Of a stretch of 26,772 nucleotides of DNA, positions 14,051 through 22,263 are shown one piece after another. The stretch lies in NCBI GenBank assembly GCA_002423305.1, contig DIVI01000147.1, positions 1 through 26,772 on the forward strand, in the 5' to 3' direction. Made by a program: the position numbers and the translations under genes. Within the stretch, counting starts at the first letter, position 1. Each line of letters opens with the position of its first letter. This DNA comes from Methylococcus sp. UBA6136. Lineage in GTDB: Bacteria > Pseudomonadota > Gammaproteobacteria > Methylococcales > Methylococcaceae. The notes beneath the pieces were generated by a model that made no database searches, was not told where the DNA came from, and saw only the letters and a list, made by a program, of their open reading frames with translations.

Positions 14051-15352
14051 TTACCAACGGCGCTCGTAGCGCTTGCGCAGATAGACGGCAAGACCGTTCA
14101 TCATTACCAGAAAAACCAGTAGCACCATGATAGCGGCCGAAGTGCGTTCAACGAAGGCGCGCTCGGGACTGTCGGCCCACAAATAGATTTGCACCGGCAG
14201 TACGGTTGCGGGGCTGGTCAGACCGGTGGGTACGTCAACGATAAAAGCCACCATGCCGATCATCAACAAGGGCGCGCTCTCTCCCAGGGCACGCGCTGTG
14301 CCGATGATGGCTCCGGTGAGCATCCCGGGCATGGCCAGGGGTAGTACGTGATGAAAGACCATTTGCACGGGTGAGGCGCCGATGCCCAGTGCGGCCTCGC
14401 GAACCGAGGGGGGGACGGATTTCAAGGCGGAGCGGCCGGCGATGATGATGACCGGCAGGGTCATCAGGGTCAGGACCAGTCCGCCAACCAGGGGGGACGA
14501 ACGCGGTAGTCCGAACAGATTGATGAAGACGGCAAGTCCCAGCAGGCCAAAGACAATGGAGGGGACCGCCGCCAGATTGTTGATGTTGACCTCGATGAGG
14601 TCCGTCCAGCGGTTCCGGCTGGCAAATTCCTCCAGATAAATCGCGGCGGCAATACCGATCGGCAGCGAGAGGCCTATCGTCACCAGTAGCGTAAAGGCCG
14701 ACCCCAAGACTGCACCCCAGATACCGGCGGCTTCGGGCTCGCGCGAGTCACCGTTCATGAAGAATTCTTTGTTGATGGCTTTGCGGATGCGACTCTGGTT
14801 CTGCAGTTCGGTCAGCCAGATCAGGCTGTCCTTGTTTTTATCGCTGAGTTCCGCGGCATCTCCCAGATTCCCCTTGGCCAACATGTCGATAGTGTCATCG
14901 ACCGGGAGCCAGACTTGCTGAGTCGAGCCGATCAGCGAGGGATCGGCCTTGACCATGGCACGCAATCGCTGGCCTGCCGACGAGCCGACAAAACCGGTCA
15001 AGGCCCGCTTCTTTTGTCGCTCGGTGACGTCGGGAAAGAGCTTATAGATCGCTGATTTCCACAGGGCATCGTAATCACCACTGGCCAACGCTTCGGGACT
15101 CCGGGCACCTTCCGGGTCGATCATCTGCGGATCGAAGGTGATGTCCAGGGCCAGGTTTGTGTAAAGAAAAGCGGAATAGCCCTTGCTGACGATACTGGTG
15201 AACAGTAATACCAGGAAAACCAGGGCAGCCATGATGGAAACCAGGCCATAGGCCCGAAATCGACGTTCCGCCCTGCGGCGCTTGCCGAGTCCCGCCATGA
15301 CAATGTCATGGCTTCGAGCGTTGGCCGTCTTCTGGGTCGATGAATCACTCAT
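14051..15352 (-). CDS. pstA: Phosphate ABC transporter permease PstA
   Basis: A 433-aa membrane subunit of the Pst importer. A first membrane helix (about 36-56) is followed by an unusually large periplasmic insert (about 60-205) before the permease core, a layout seen in some gammaproteobacterial PstA proteins and longer than the roughly 300 aa of E. coli PstA. The core begins with ILGSAFTLLV-type helices near 215. The coupling EAA loop reads VREAALGIGASPVQMVFHHV, followed by GTARALGESAPLL. Its start overlaps the end of pstC by 8 nt, indicating coupled translation. It needs PstC, PstB and a PstS binding protein; the latter is not in this operon. Confidence 0.95.
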   Translation of the reverse strand: MSDSSTQKTANARSHDIVMAGLGKRRRAERRFRAYGLVSIMAALVFLVLLFTSIVSKGYSAFLYTNLALDITFDPQMIDPEGARSPEALASGDYDALWKSAIYKLFPDVTERQKKRALTGFVGSSAGQRLRAMVKADPSLIGSTQQVWLPVDDTIDMLAKGNLGDAAELSDKNKDSLIWLTELQNQSRIRKAINKEFFMNGDSREPEAAGIWGAVLGSAFTLLVTIGLSLPIGIAAAIYLEEFASRNRWTDLIEVNINNLAAVPSIVFGLLGLAVFINLFGLPRSSPLVGGLVLTLMTLPVIIIAGRSALKSVPPSVREAALGIGASPVQMVFHHVLPLAMPGMLTGAIIGTARALGESAPLLMIGMVAFIVDVPTGLTSPATVLPVQIYLWADSPERAFVERTSAAIMVLLVFLVMMNGLAVYLRKRYERRW

Positions 15353-16724
15353 ATTGTTCTCGATATTTCCGGACGATGCGTAGGGCGAGGATATTAAGGG
15401 CCAACGTCAGCAGAAACAAAACCAGACCCAAGGCAAACGCGGCGAGGGTTTTGGGGCTGTCAAATTCTTGGTCTCCCACCAGCAGGGTAACGATCTGGGT
15501 GGTGACGGTGGTGACGGCCGCCAGCGGATTGAACGTCAGGTTGGCACTGAGCCCCGCTGCCATGACGACAATCATGGTTTCGCCGATGGCGCGGGAAATG
15601 GCCAATAGGATACCTCCAACCACACCGGGCAGCGCGGCCGGCATGATGACCTGGCGAATGGTCTCCGACTGAGTGGCTCCCAGCGCATAGGCGCCATCGC
15701 GGAGCGACTGGGGAACGGCGTTGATGAAGTCATCCGACAAGGAGCAGACAAATGGGATGATCATGATGCCCATGACCAACCCTGCCGCGAGCGCGCTCTC
15801 CGAGGAAACATCCAGCCCAATGGATGACCCGAGTTCACGAATGAACGGCGCGACCACCAATGCGGCAAAGAAACCATAAACCACAGTCGGGATACCGGCC
15901 AGGATTTCCAGCAACGGTTTGGCGGTGGATCGGAAGCGGGGGCCCGCATATTCCGAGAGATAGATGGCCGAGAGCAGGCCGATGGGGACGGCAACGATCA
16001 TGGCGACCATTGAAATCAATAGCGTGCCGGTCAGCAAGGGGATAGCGCCGAAGGCCCCCGACGAACCCACCTGGTCGGAGCGCATTGCGATTTGCGGGCT
16101 CCACTTCAGACCAAAAAGGAAGTCGGTGATGGGTACCATCTGAAAGAAACGAATCGACTCGATTAGGACGGACAGGACGATACCTACCGTGGTGAGGATG
16201 GCCAGCAGGGCGCACCCGGTCAAACCAAAGGTCAGGATCTTTTCCACCTGATTGCGGGCGCGAAATTCTGGCGTGATTCGGCGCTGGGCGTGCAAGGCAC
16301 CGCCGAGGCTGACGCAGAGGCTGAGGACCGTCAGCAGCAGATTGCTCTGCCGCTCGAGTTGCAGGTAACGCTCCGCCGCCGACTTGATGACTGTATCGGC
16401 CTGCTCATAACCGGAGCCGGCAGCCACATTGCGAATGTCATTGACCAGGAGGCTGAGCTGATTGACATCGCCTTGGGTCATCTCTGCCGGCAAGGCCGCA
16501 AGGGCACCTGCGGTGATGATCTGGCCTTCACCCAACAACCAGAGCAGGATCACCATCATGGCAGGCAGGGTGGCCCAAAGCGCCAGGTAATAGCCGTAAA
16601 AACCCGGTAGGGAATGAAGTCTGGGTCCGTCCGGTTTGATCAGGCCACGCGCCCGACGACTTCCAAGATGGTACGCCGCCACCCCCAGCAGCACGATCAG
16701 TACCCATAAAGTCGATTTTTCCAA
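15345..16724 (-). CDS. pstC: Phosphate ABC transporter permease PstC
   Basis: A 459-aa membrane subunit pairing with PstA. An N-terminal helix (LWVLIVLLGVAAYHLG), a second helix (about 46-65), a periplasmic region and a third helix (LLLTVLSLCVSLGGAL) precede the permease core, which opens near residue 175. The coupling loop reads LRDGAYALGATQSETIRQVI, followed by AISRAIGETMIVVMAAG, and PLLEILAGIPTVVYGFFA is typical of PstC. It is longer than E. coli PstC because of the N-terminal extra helices. It is the first gene of the operon, with a good Pho box 54-71 nt upstream and a TAAAGT -10-like hexamer 10 nt after the box. No pstS precedes it. Confidence 0.95.
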   Translation of the reverse strand: MEKSTLWVLIVLLGVAAYHLGSRRARGLIKPDGPRLHSLPGFYGYYLALWATLPAMMVILLWLLGEGQIITAGALAALPAEMTQGDVNQLSLLVNDIRNVAAGSGYEQADTVIKSAAERYLQLERQSNLLLTVLSLCVSLGGALHAQRRITPEFRARNQVEKILTFGLTGCALLAILTTVGIVLSVLIESIRFFQMVPITDFLFGLKWSPQIAMRSDQVGSSGAFGAIPLLTGTLLISMVAMIVAVPIGLLSAIYLSEYAGPRFRSTAKPLLEILAGIPTVVYGFFAALVVAPFIRELGSSIGLDVSSESALAAGLVMGIMIIPFVCSLSDDFINAVPQSLRDGAYALGATQSETIRQVIMPAALPGVVGGILLAISRAIGETMIVVMAAGLSANLTFNPLAAVTTVTTQIVTLLVGDQEFDSPKTLAAFALGLVLFLLTLALNILALRIVRKYREQYE

Positions 16725-16777
16725 TGCATTTACCCCATCGAATCGGGAAATTTAGTCAGGTACTTTATCTCGCTTTC

Positions 16778-16795
16778 ATGACAACTTGATGAAAT
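16778..16795 (-). promoter_or_regulatory. Pho box of the pstCAB operon
   Basis: On the minus strand ATTTCAT, CAAG, TTGTCAT: 5 of 7 and 6 of 7 matches to CTGTCAT with the standard 4-nt spacer. TAAAGT follows 10 nt later, the normal distance for a PhoB-dependent -10 element. This is one of the best single Pho boxes in the window. Confidence 0.72.
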
Positions 16796-16923
16796 GCCGA
16801 GTCGCCTGGCTTGGTCACCATAGAGCCTCTGTTCATTGAAATAAGCTTGTCACATTTGCATGTCAGGCTAACTATCAAATACGGACCTGATTGGCAGGTT
16901 AATCCCGGGTTAACGGAGTAGAA

Positions 16924-17115
16924 ATGATGATGGGTGGAGATGAGCTGACAGAGAGTACTGTCTATGACGCAGCCGCCTTTGATGACGATTTTCCCTGTGA
17001 AAGTGAAATCGACGACTGTCGCCAAGTTCACGATGAGTGCGATGTCATCGGTCCACTGACGGCGCTGTACTGCGTGGCGGACTTTCTATCCGTCAACACG
17101 TCCCGCCAGCGTTGA
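16924..17115 (+). CDS. Small acidic protein of 63 aa
   Basis: Starts MMMGGDELTESTVYDAAAFD and continues with DDDFPCESEIDDCRQVHDEC and VIGPLTALYCVADFLSV. CGGAGTAG precedes ATG 16924 at a good distance. The first 40 residues are strongly acidic with three Cys; the end is hydrophobic then basic. No family recognised. It lies divergent from pstC and 109 nt upstream of the second pstB, so it may be the first gene of that transcript. TTGTCAC about 70 nt upstream is a possible half Pho site. A longer ORF on the opposite strand covers the pstC Pho box and is unlikely to be coding. Confidence 0.45.
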   Translation: MMMGGDELTESTVYDAAAFDDDFPCESEIDDCRQVHDECDVIGPLTALYCVADFLSVNTSRQR

Positions 17116-17224
17116 TCGGATGTGATGGGTCAAGCCAGGGCTGGACCCTCCCTCAACGTTCGCCCTTGCCAGGCTCTCAACGAAATCCAAGAGCCATGAT
17201 CACCACAATCTATGGGTATTTGAT

Positions 17225-18130
17225 ATGGCCCTGATGCCTTTTCTTGATTCTATCCCTGGCTTCGCCCCGCCGCTGCAACAGCTCCATGATCGTGTTCATT
17301 TGCGTGGACCCACAGGAGCGCTTGGCAGCGAGAGGCTCGACTTCGTTCCCGTCATGGATGACGGGAGGATCGCACATCCCAGCGTGAGTTGTCAGGGGGT
17401 CAGTGTGAGCTATCAGGGAAAAAAAGCACTGCATCCGGTGCATCTGGATGTGGCCGGAAATGAAGTGCTTGCCTTGATTGGCCCCCCCGGTTCCGGCAAG
17501 TCGACTTTTTTACGCTGCCTCAACCGGATGAACGATAGCCTGCCTGGTTGTGAGGTGAAGGGGAAAATCATTCTGAATGGTCAAGACGTGTATGCGCCGG
17601 GAGTCGATGCCGTGAGTCTTCGGGCTCAGGTCTGCATGATCTTTCAGGAGCCCAATCCTTACCCCCAAAGTGTCTATGACAATATGGCCTATGGCCTGAG
17701 AATACATGGCCTCGCGACTTGTCCGAGTCATGAGCATGCCCTGATCGAAGAGGCTTTGCGTCAAGCGGGACTTTGGCCCGAAGTGAGAGGGCAGTTAAAA
17801 CAATCGGCGCACCAGTTATCGCTTGGGCAACAACAGCGACTGTGCATTGCGCGTGCTCTGGCAATCAAGCCATCGGTGATCCTTATGGACGAGCCTTGTT
17901 CGGCGCTGGATCCCGTCTCGACGGCGATTATCGAGGGATTGATTGAGGAGCTGGCTAAAAGCTACCCCATCCTGTTGGTGACGCACTCCGTTCACCAGGC
18001 CGCTCGGATTTCCCAGCGAACCGCCTTCTTTGATGGCGGCCGTCTCATTGAGGTCGGGCAAACCGCCCGAGTCTTCACGAATCCGCGGCAGCCGGTGACT
18101 GAAACCTACATCAGCGGACGCATGGGCTGA
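17225..18130 (+). CDS. pstB: Second PstB-like ATPase with altered ABC signature
   Basis: A 301-aa PstB paralogue. Walker A GPPGSGKS (86-93), Q-loop region IFQEPNPYPQS, Walker B VILMDEPCSALD (from 218), H-loop LLVTHSVHQA and the PstB-typical end TETYISGRMG are all present. The signature is LSLGQQQR (198-205) where PstB normally has LSGGQQQR, so the second Gly of the ATP-contacting SGG is replaced by Leu. Such a change would be expected to weaken ATP sandwich formation. The N-terminal 55 residues differ from the first PstB. No permease gene accompanies it, so it would have to pair with PstC/PstA from the divergent operon or act in regulation. GGGTATTTGAT before ATG 17225 is a weak ribosome binding site. 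Confidence 0.9.
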   Translation: MALMPFLDSIPGFAPPLQQLHDRVHLRGPTGALGSERLDFVPVMDDGRIAHPSVSCQGVSVSYQGKKALHPVHLDVAGNEVLALIGPPGSGKSTFLRCLNRMNDSLPGCEVKGKIILNGQDVYAPGVDAVSLRAQVCMIFQEPNPYPQSVYDNMAYGLRIHGLATCPSHEHALIEEALRQAGLWPEVRGQLKQSAHQLSLGQQQRLCIARALAIKPSVILMDEPCSALDPVSTAIIEGLIEELAKSYPILLVTHSVHQAARISQRTAFFDGGRLIEVGQTARVFTNPRQPVTETYISGRMG

Positions 18131-18191
18131 TGACCGGCGCCCTGCTAACGGTTTTTGTGCAGAAACCGAGCGTGATCTTCCCCATCAAACA

Positions 18192-18231
18192 CCGTCACAA
18201 ACTCTTCATCTGACCGCCATGATTCCTTCAT
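18192..18231 (+). promoter_or_regulatory. Four-unit Pho-box array before olsB
   Basis: CCGTCAC, TCTTCAT, CCGCCAT and CCTTCAT follow one another with 4-nt spacers (AAAC, CTGA, GATT), an exact 11-bp period. A TATCGT hexamer begins 10 nt after the last unit, the usual place of a PhoB-dependent -10 element, and the olsB ATG is 47 nt after the array. Two adjacent Pho boxes binding two PhoB dimers is the straightforward reading. Confidence 0.7.
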
Positions 18232-18278
18232 GAATCCTCCGTATCGTGCCGTCCAGATACGGTCACAGCGGATGCTTC

Positions 18279-19070
18279 ATGAACGAGAAACTCACTGATC
18301 ACAGCACCACAAAGCCGCGACGCTATGTTGCGGAAATCGCGACCCGGCTCATCGATGTTCGCGCTGCCCAGGCCCTTCGCCATCGGGTGTTTGCCCAGGA
18401 AATGGGCGCCACACTCCATAGTCTGATTAATGGCCTGGATGTCGACGAGCTTGACGAATATTGCGATCACCTGATCGTTCGCGATCTCCATTCCGACGGC
18501 ATCGTTGGGTGTACCCGACTTCTCCCGGATACCGCTGCGGCTCGTTTTGGGCGCTTCTACTCCGAGGGCGAGTTTCATCTGACCGGCGTGTTGGCCTTAC
18601 CGGGCCGGTTCCTGGAGATCGGGCGGACCTGCGTGGACCCCACCCATCGCGGCAGCGTCGTGATGGGTGTGCTATGGAATGCGCTGGCCCAATATGTCCA
18701 TCAGCATCGTTTCGATTATCTGATGGGCTGTGCCAGCCTCTCCCCCGGCCCCAATGGGTTTGCAGTCGATGCGGTCTACCGGCAAATCCCCCCGGAACAA
18801 TTTGGCCCCGACCGGCTGGACGTCCGGCCACTGACGCCGGTGCCGACTTCGCTTCGCTGTGTCCGCGATGAAAGCGGCATACCACCGCTCCTCCAGGCCT
18901 ATTTGCGCCTGGGTTGCTGGGTCTGCGGCGAGCCTTGCTGGGATGAGGATTTCAATGTCATGGATGTCTTCATTCTGCTGGATCTCTCGCGTCTCCATGA
19001 GCGCTACGAAAAACGTTTCATCATCCCACGCACGGAGGTCATCCATGACGTCATGTCGACCATGGTTTAG
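18279..19070 (+). CDS. olsB: OlsB-type ornithine N-acyltransferase
   Basis: A 263-aa GNAT-fold acyltransferase of the hemolysin/OlsB type (Acetyltransf_5). It is expected to transfer a 3-hydroxy fatty acyl group from ACP to the alpha-amino group of ornithine, giving lyso-ornithine lipid. Family marks: LRHRVFAQEMGA (33-44), DEYCDHLIV (59-67), VGCTRLLP, GRFYSEGEF, EIGRTCVDPTHR (113-124) and LMGCASLSPG. I use ATG 18279; a GTG at 18246 is in frame but lies close to the promoter elements. olsA overlaps its 3' end by 26 nt. A four-unit Pho-box array precedes it, in line with ornithine lipids replacing phospholipids when phosphate is scarce. The amino-acid substrate is inferred from the partner gene. 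Confidence 0.85.
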   Translation: MNEKLTDHSTTKPRRYVAEIATRLIDVRAAQALRHRVFAQEMGATLHSLINGLDVDELDEYCDHLIVRDLHSDGIVGCTRLLPDTAAARFGRFYSEGEFHLTGVLALPGRFLEIGRTCVDPTHRGSVVMGVLWNALAQYVHQHRFDYLMGCASLSPGPNGFAVDAVYRQIPPEQFGPDRLDVRPLTPVPTSLRCVRDESGIPPLLQAYLRLGCWVCGEPCWDEDFNVMDVFILLDLSRLHERYEKRFIIPRTEVIHDVMSTMV

Positions 19071-19830
19071 AGGCACGTTATTGGTTGGCCTGTTCCTTTA
19101 TGGTCTGTTCGCCGTGACTGTCATCCTGCCCGTATTTCGCCGTGTCCTGGGTCGCCGGGCCCAGGGAGCGTGTGAACGCGTAGTGATGAACTGGAATCGC
19201 GCGGCTTGTCGTATTCTTCACATCAGGCTGAAGGTCACCGGTCTGCCGGACGCATCAGCAGGGATGACGGTGGCCAATCATGTGTCATGGCTTGACATCA
19301 TCGCTCTGGGGTCACTGCAGCCTTTCTTGTTCGTCGCCAAGGAGGAAGTCGCGCAGTGGCCGGTGATGGGCGTCCTTGCCCGAGGTATCGGGACCCTGTT
19401 TATCCGCCGGGGTGACGCGGAACAATCCACGGCGGTGGGTGAGACCATGGCCTGGCTACTCCGCCGGGGGGTCCGCCTGCTGGTCTTTCCAGAAGGCACG
19501 ACGACGCGTGGTGATCAGGTATTGCGATTCCACGGCAAGCTCTTCCTTCCCGCTCAACGGTCGCATGTTGGGGTGCAGGCGGTTGCCCTGAAGTATGGTG
19601 GCCTGGCCAGTCATCACGCCCCTTTTGTCGGTGACGATGATTTTGTGCCTCATTTGCTGCGCATCCTGCGACTGGAAACGATTGACCTCCATGCTCACTT
19701 TTGCCCCGCCCTGCCTGCAGGGCTCCGGCGTGACCAGTTGGCGCGGGCCACCCGACTCCAAGTTACCGAACGACTCTATCTCCCATCCCGTCGAAGTCTG
19801 ACCCCGTTGCTGTCTGTCATAAAAAATTAA
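19045..19830 (+). CDS. olsA: OlsA-type lyso-lipid O-acyltransferase
   Basis: A 261-aa PlsC-family acyltransferase. GGAGG stands 6 nt before ATG 19045, inside the end of olsB, so the two are translationally coupled. An N-terminal membrane helix (LLVGLFLYGLFAVTVILPV, about 12-30) is followed by the HX4D catalytic motif NHVSWLD (H79, D84), LFIRRGD, and FPEGTTTRGD (from 148). As partner of OlsB it should add the second acyl chain to the hydroxyl of lyso-ornithine lipid; plain lysophosphatidate acylation is the alternative. The final codons overlap a Pho box serving the next gene. Confidence 0.87.
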   Translation: MTSCRPWFRGTLLVGLFLYGLFAVTVILPVFRRVLGRRAQGACERVVMNWNRAACRILHIRLKVTGLPDASAGMTVANHVSWLDIIALGSLQPFLFVAKEEVAQWPVMGVLARGIGTLFIRRGDAEQSTAVGETMAWLLRRGVRLLVFPEGTTTRGDQVLRFHGKLFLPAQRSHVGVQAVALKYGGLASHHAPFVGDDDFVPHLLRILRLETIDLHAHFCPALPAGLRRDQLARATRLQVTERLYLPSRRSLTPLLSVIKN

Positions 19831-19842
19831 CAAATCGTTCAT
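19814..19842 (+). promoter_or_regulatory. Pho-box array between olsA and glycosyltransferase
   Basis: CTGTCAT (7 of 7), AAAA, AATTAAC, AAAT, CGTTCAT (5 of 7): units at 11-bp period, the first lying in the last codons of olsA. It precedes the glycosyltransferase by about 230 nt and so gives that transcript its own PhoB-responsive start. The intervening leader shows no gene I can support. Confidence 0.65.
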
Positions 19843-20074
19843 CGAGCTTTAACTTTTTCTCTCTATTTTGTTGCTGACCTGAAAAGGGCTGCATGAACAT
19901 GAAGCTTGATGATCGGAGTGACTGGACTTCTGATGCTCACCTCCAAAATCGAGGATGCCAGGATGAATTCCTTTGGGCTGCTTCGATCCACTGCCCTGGC
20001 GAAACTCGCCGACGGCCCCCTTTCCATCATTTGCCGGGTCGACGACAGTGCCCGGCTCCTCGAGGATTCTGCTG

Positions 20075-21106
20075 TTGAAACTGGCCCTGATCACGGACGC
20101 CTGGCGGCCGCAAATTAACGGCGTCGTCACGACGCTGAGTACGGTGACCGAGTGCCTGAAAGGCTTTGGCCACACCGTTGAAACTTTCACCCCTGATCAA
20201 TTCCAGAACTGGCCCTGCCCGACGTACCCGGAAATCCGCCTGGCTCTGGGATGTCGTCGCCGGCTGCATGAGCGGCTGGAGGCATTCAACCCGGATGCCA
20301 TCCATATCGCCACCGAGGGGCCGCTGGGACTGGCCGCCAGACGCTATTGTCTGAAGCGGGGGCTGCCCTTTACCACCTCATTCCATACCCTGTTCGCCGA
20401 GTATGTGAATGTCCGGACGGGTATCCCGTTGGCCTGGGGATACCGCTTTCTGTCATGGTTTCACAACGCTGGAGAGCGGGCCATGACCGCTACGCCAGGC
20501 CTGGTCGATCAGCTCAGGCAACGGGGCTTTCAAACGCCTGCCCTTTGGTCCCGCGGGGTCGATACGGATTTGTTTTGCCCTCGAGAGCGGGATCGTCTCA
20601 CCGGTCCAGCGCCACGGCTGCTTTATGTGGGGCGGGTGGCCGTCGAGAAAAACATTGAGGCGTTCCTGGCCCTGGACGTCCCCGGTACTAAATATGTCAT
20701 CGGCGATGGCCCGCAACGCGCTGAACTGGAATTGAAATATCCCGCCGCAGTCTTTCTGGGTTATCGACAGGGTGAGGAATTGGCCCGCCACGTTACCTCG
20801 GCAGATGTCTTCGTCTTTCCCAGCCGGACCGATACTTTCGGTCTGGTGATGCTTGAGGCGCTGGCCTGCGGAGTGCCGGTAGCGGCCTACCCGGTTCAGG
20901 GTCCCAGGGATGTCATCCTCAGCGAACAGGTTGGCTGTCTGGATGAAGATCTGGCCAAGGCGGTGACCACCGCCCTGACGCTTGACCGTGACGCCTGTCG
21001 CCAGTACGCGCTGGGTTACACCTGGGAGCGCTGTGCCCGACTGTTCGAAAGCCATCTGGCCCTCATTCCCCGAACCGAATCCCAGCCGGTTCGTGCCATT
21101 CCATGA
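20075..21106 (+). CDS. GT4 glycosyltransferase, likely glycolipid synthesis
   Basis: A 343-aa GT-B fold enzyme. I start it at TTG 20075 (MKLALITDAWRPQINGVV) because the typical GT4 first strand begins there and GAGG lies 9 nt before; longer frames add no domain. The donor domain has YVGRVAVEKN (184-193), VIGDGP and the RTDTFGLVMLEALACG segment with E261. The TDTFG form, where many GT4 enzymes have E-x-F-G, is shared with lipid glycosyltransferases such as those making glycosyl-diacylglycerols (SqdX, MgtA, Agt types). With the Pho box upstream and ols and dgkA neighbours, glycosylation of diacylglycerol under phosphate stress is my inference. Sugar and acceptor cannot be read from sequence. 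Confidence 0.85.
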   Translation: MKLALITDAWRPQINGVVTTLSTVTECLKGFGHTVETFTPDQFQNWPCPTYPEIRLALGCRRRLHERLEAFNPDAIHIATEGPLGLAARRYCLKRGLPFTTSFHTLFAEYVNVRTGIPLAWGYRFLSWFHNAGERAMTATPGLVDQLRQRGFQTPALWSRGVDTDLFCPRERDRLTGPAPRLLYVGRVAVEKNIEAFLALDVPGTKYVIGDGPQRAELELKYPAAVFLGYRQGEELARHVTSADVFVFPSRTDTFGLVMLEALACGVPVAAYPVQGPRDVILSEQVGCLDEDLAKAVTTALTLDRDACRQYALGYTWERCARLFESHLALIPRTESQPVRAIP

Positions 21107-21161
21107 CCGCTCCTTTAGTGGGTGTTATGCCACTCCTTCTTTGTCTGGAGAGACTCGATTC

Positions 21162-22202
21162 GTGAAGATTTTTTATGGTGTTCAGGGGACGGGCAATGGT
21201 CACATTACCCGCGCCCGGGCCATCGCGCCCAAACTCAAGGCGGCCGGGGCGGAGGTGACCTGGCTGTTTACCGGCAGACCCCGTCAGGACTTTTTCGAAA
21301 TGGAGGTATTTGGTGACTTTCAGTGGCGGAGTGGCCTGACCTTTCAGACGCGGCATGGCCATGTAGATTACCTCCGCACCGCCCTGCGCAATAATCTCGT
21401 CCGCTTCCTCAAGGATGTCAGGTCGCTGGATCTAACGGGTTACGATCGGGTCATCACCGACTTTGAGCCAGTGACCGCTTGGGCTGCCCGATTGCAGGGC
21501 GTCAAGACGGTGGGTATCGGTCACCAATATGCCTTTGGCCTCGATATTCCCATCGCCGGGGCGGATTTCATGGGAACCCAGTTGCTCAAGTATTTTGCGC
21601 CCGCGAATATCGGCCTAGGCATCCATTGGCACCACTTCAATGGGCCCATTCTGCCTCCCATGATCGAAACCTTTCTTGCCGATCAGCCACCGAACCCGCG
21701 CAAGATCATCGTCTATCTGCCTTTCGAGGATATCGAGGCGATTCTCACCCTGCTCAAACCCTTTTCCCATCATGAGTTCCATGTCTATCATCCTGGCGGA
21801 GAGCGAACGGTCAGTACCCAGAAACGGCATATTCAGGTGAAGGGATTGTCGCGGGAGAGATTCCAGCTCGATTTTGCGGATTGTGGGGGCGTGCTATGCA
21901 ATGCTGGTTTCGAGTTGCCAAGTGAAGCCTTGCATCAGGGCAAGAAGCTGCTGGTGAAACCCCTGCAGGGACAGATGGAGCAATGTTCCAATGCGTTGGC
22001 ACTCGATACACTCAAGTTAGGCGATGTCATGGATGAACTTGATGCTGCCGCCGTGGCCCAGTGGCTGGCAAAACCGAACTCATCGACACTGCGCTTTCCG
22101 GATGTGGCCGGCGCGGTGACCGAATGGCTGATGCAAGGTGACCTTACGCTTGAACACTCCTGGATCGAAAGTGTCTGGGACCGCTGCGAACGGATTAGCT
22201 GA
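21162..22202 (+). CDS. MurG-like glycosyltransferase, MJ1255/VC2487 family
   Basis: A 346-aa GT-B protein starting at GTG 21162 (MKIFYGVQGTGNGHITRA); GGAG lies 11 nt upstream. The opening G-x-G-T-G-N-G-H, then AIAPKLKAAGAEVTWLFTG, and the C-terminal CNAGFELPSEALHQGKKLL segment (a nucleotide-sugar-site G-x-E-L-P pattern) are typical of GT28-like enzymes grouped as the MJ1255/VC2487 family, whose reaction is not known to me. It is 55 nt after the GT4 gene and 61 nt before dgkA, so all three probably share a transcript. A second sugar-adding step on the same lipid, or a cell-envelope glycan step, are both possible. Confidence 0.8.
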   Translation: MKIFYGVQGTGNGHITRARAIAPKLKAAGAEVTWLFTGRPRQDFFEMEVFGDFQWRSGLTFQTRHGHVDYLRTALRNNLVRFLKDVRSLDLTGYDRVITDFEPVTAWAARLQGVKTVGIGHQYAFGLDIPIAGADFMGTQLLKYFAPANIGLGIHWHHFNGPILPPMIETFLADQPPNPRKIIVYLPFEDIEAILTLLKPFSHHEFHVYHPGGERTVSTQKRHIQVKGLSRERFQLDFADCGGVLCNAGFELPSEALHQGKKLLVKPLQGQMEQCSNALALDTLKLGDVMDELDAAAVAQWLAKPNSSTLRFPDVAGAVTEWLMQGDLTLEHSWIESVWDRCERIS

Positions 22203-22263
22203 GGGCGGCCAGAGCCCGCTCGTCTATTGTCATAACCTCAACCCACACTAATTCCCATACACC

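Noticed and set aside
16765..17031. 88-aa minus-strand ORF before pstC
   Set aside because: It would contain the pstC Pho box and promoter, and the plus-strand ORF there has the better ribosome binding site.
18427..18885. 152-aa minus-strand ORF and the plus-strand 136-aa ORF at 18461-18871
   Set aside because: Both are other-frame readings of olsB, rich in Arg, Gly and Pro as expected from a GC-rich gene.
19906..20118. 70-aa plus-strand ORF in the leader of the GT4 gene
   Set aside because: No ribosome binding site or recognisable pattern, and it overlaps the start of the glycosyltransferase out of frame.
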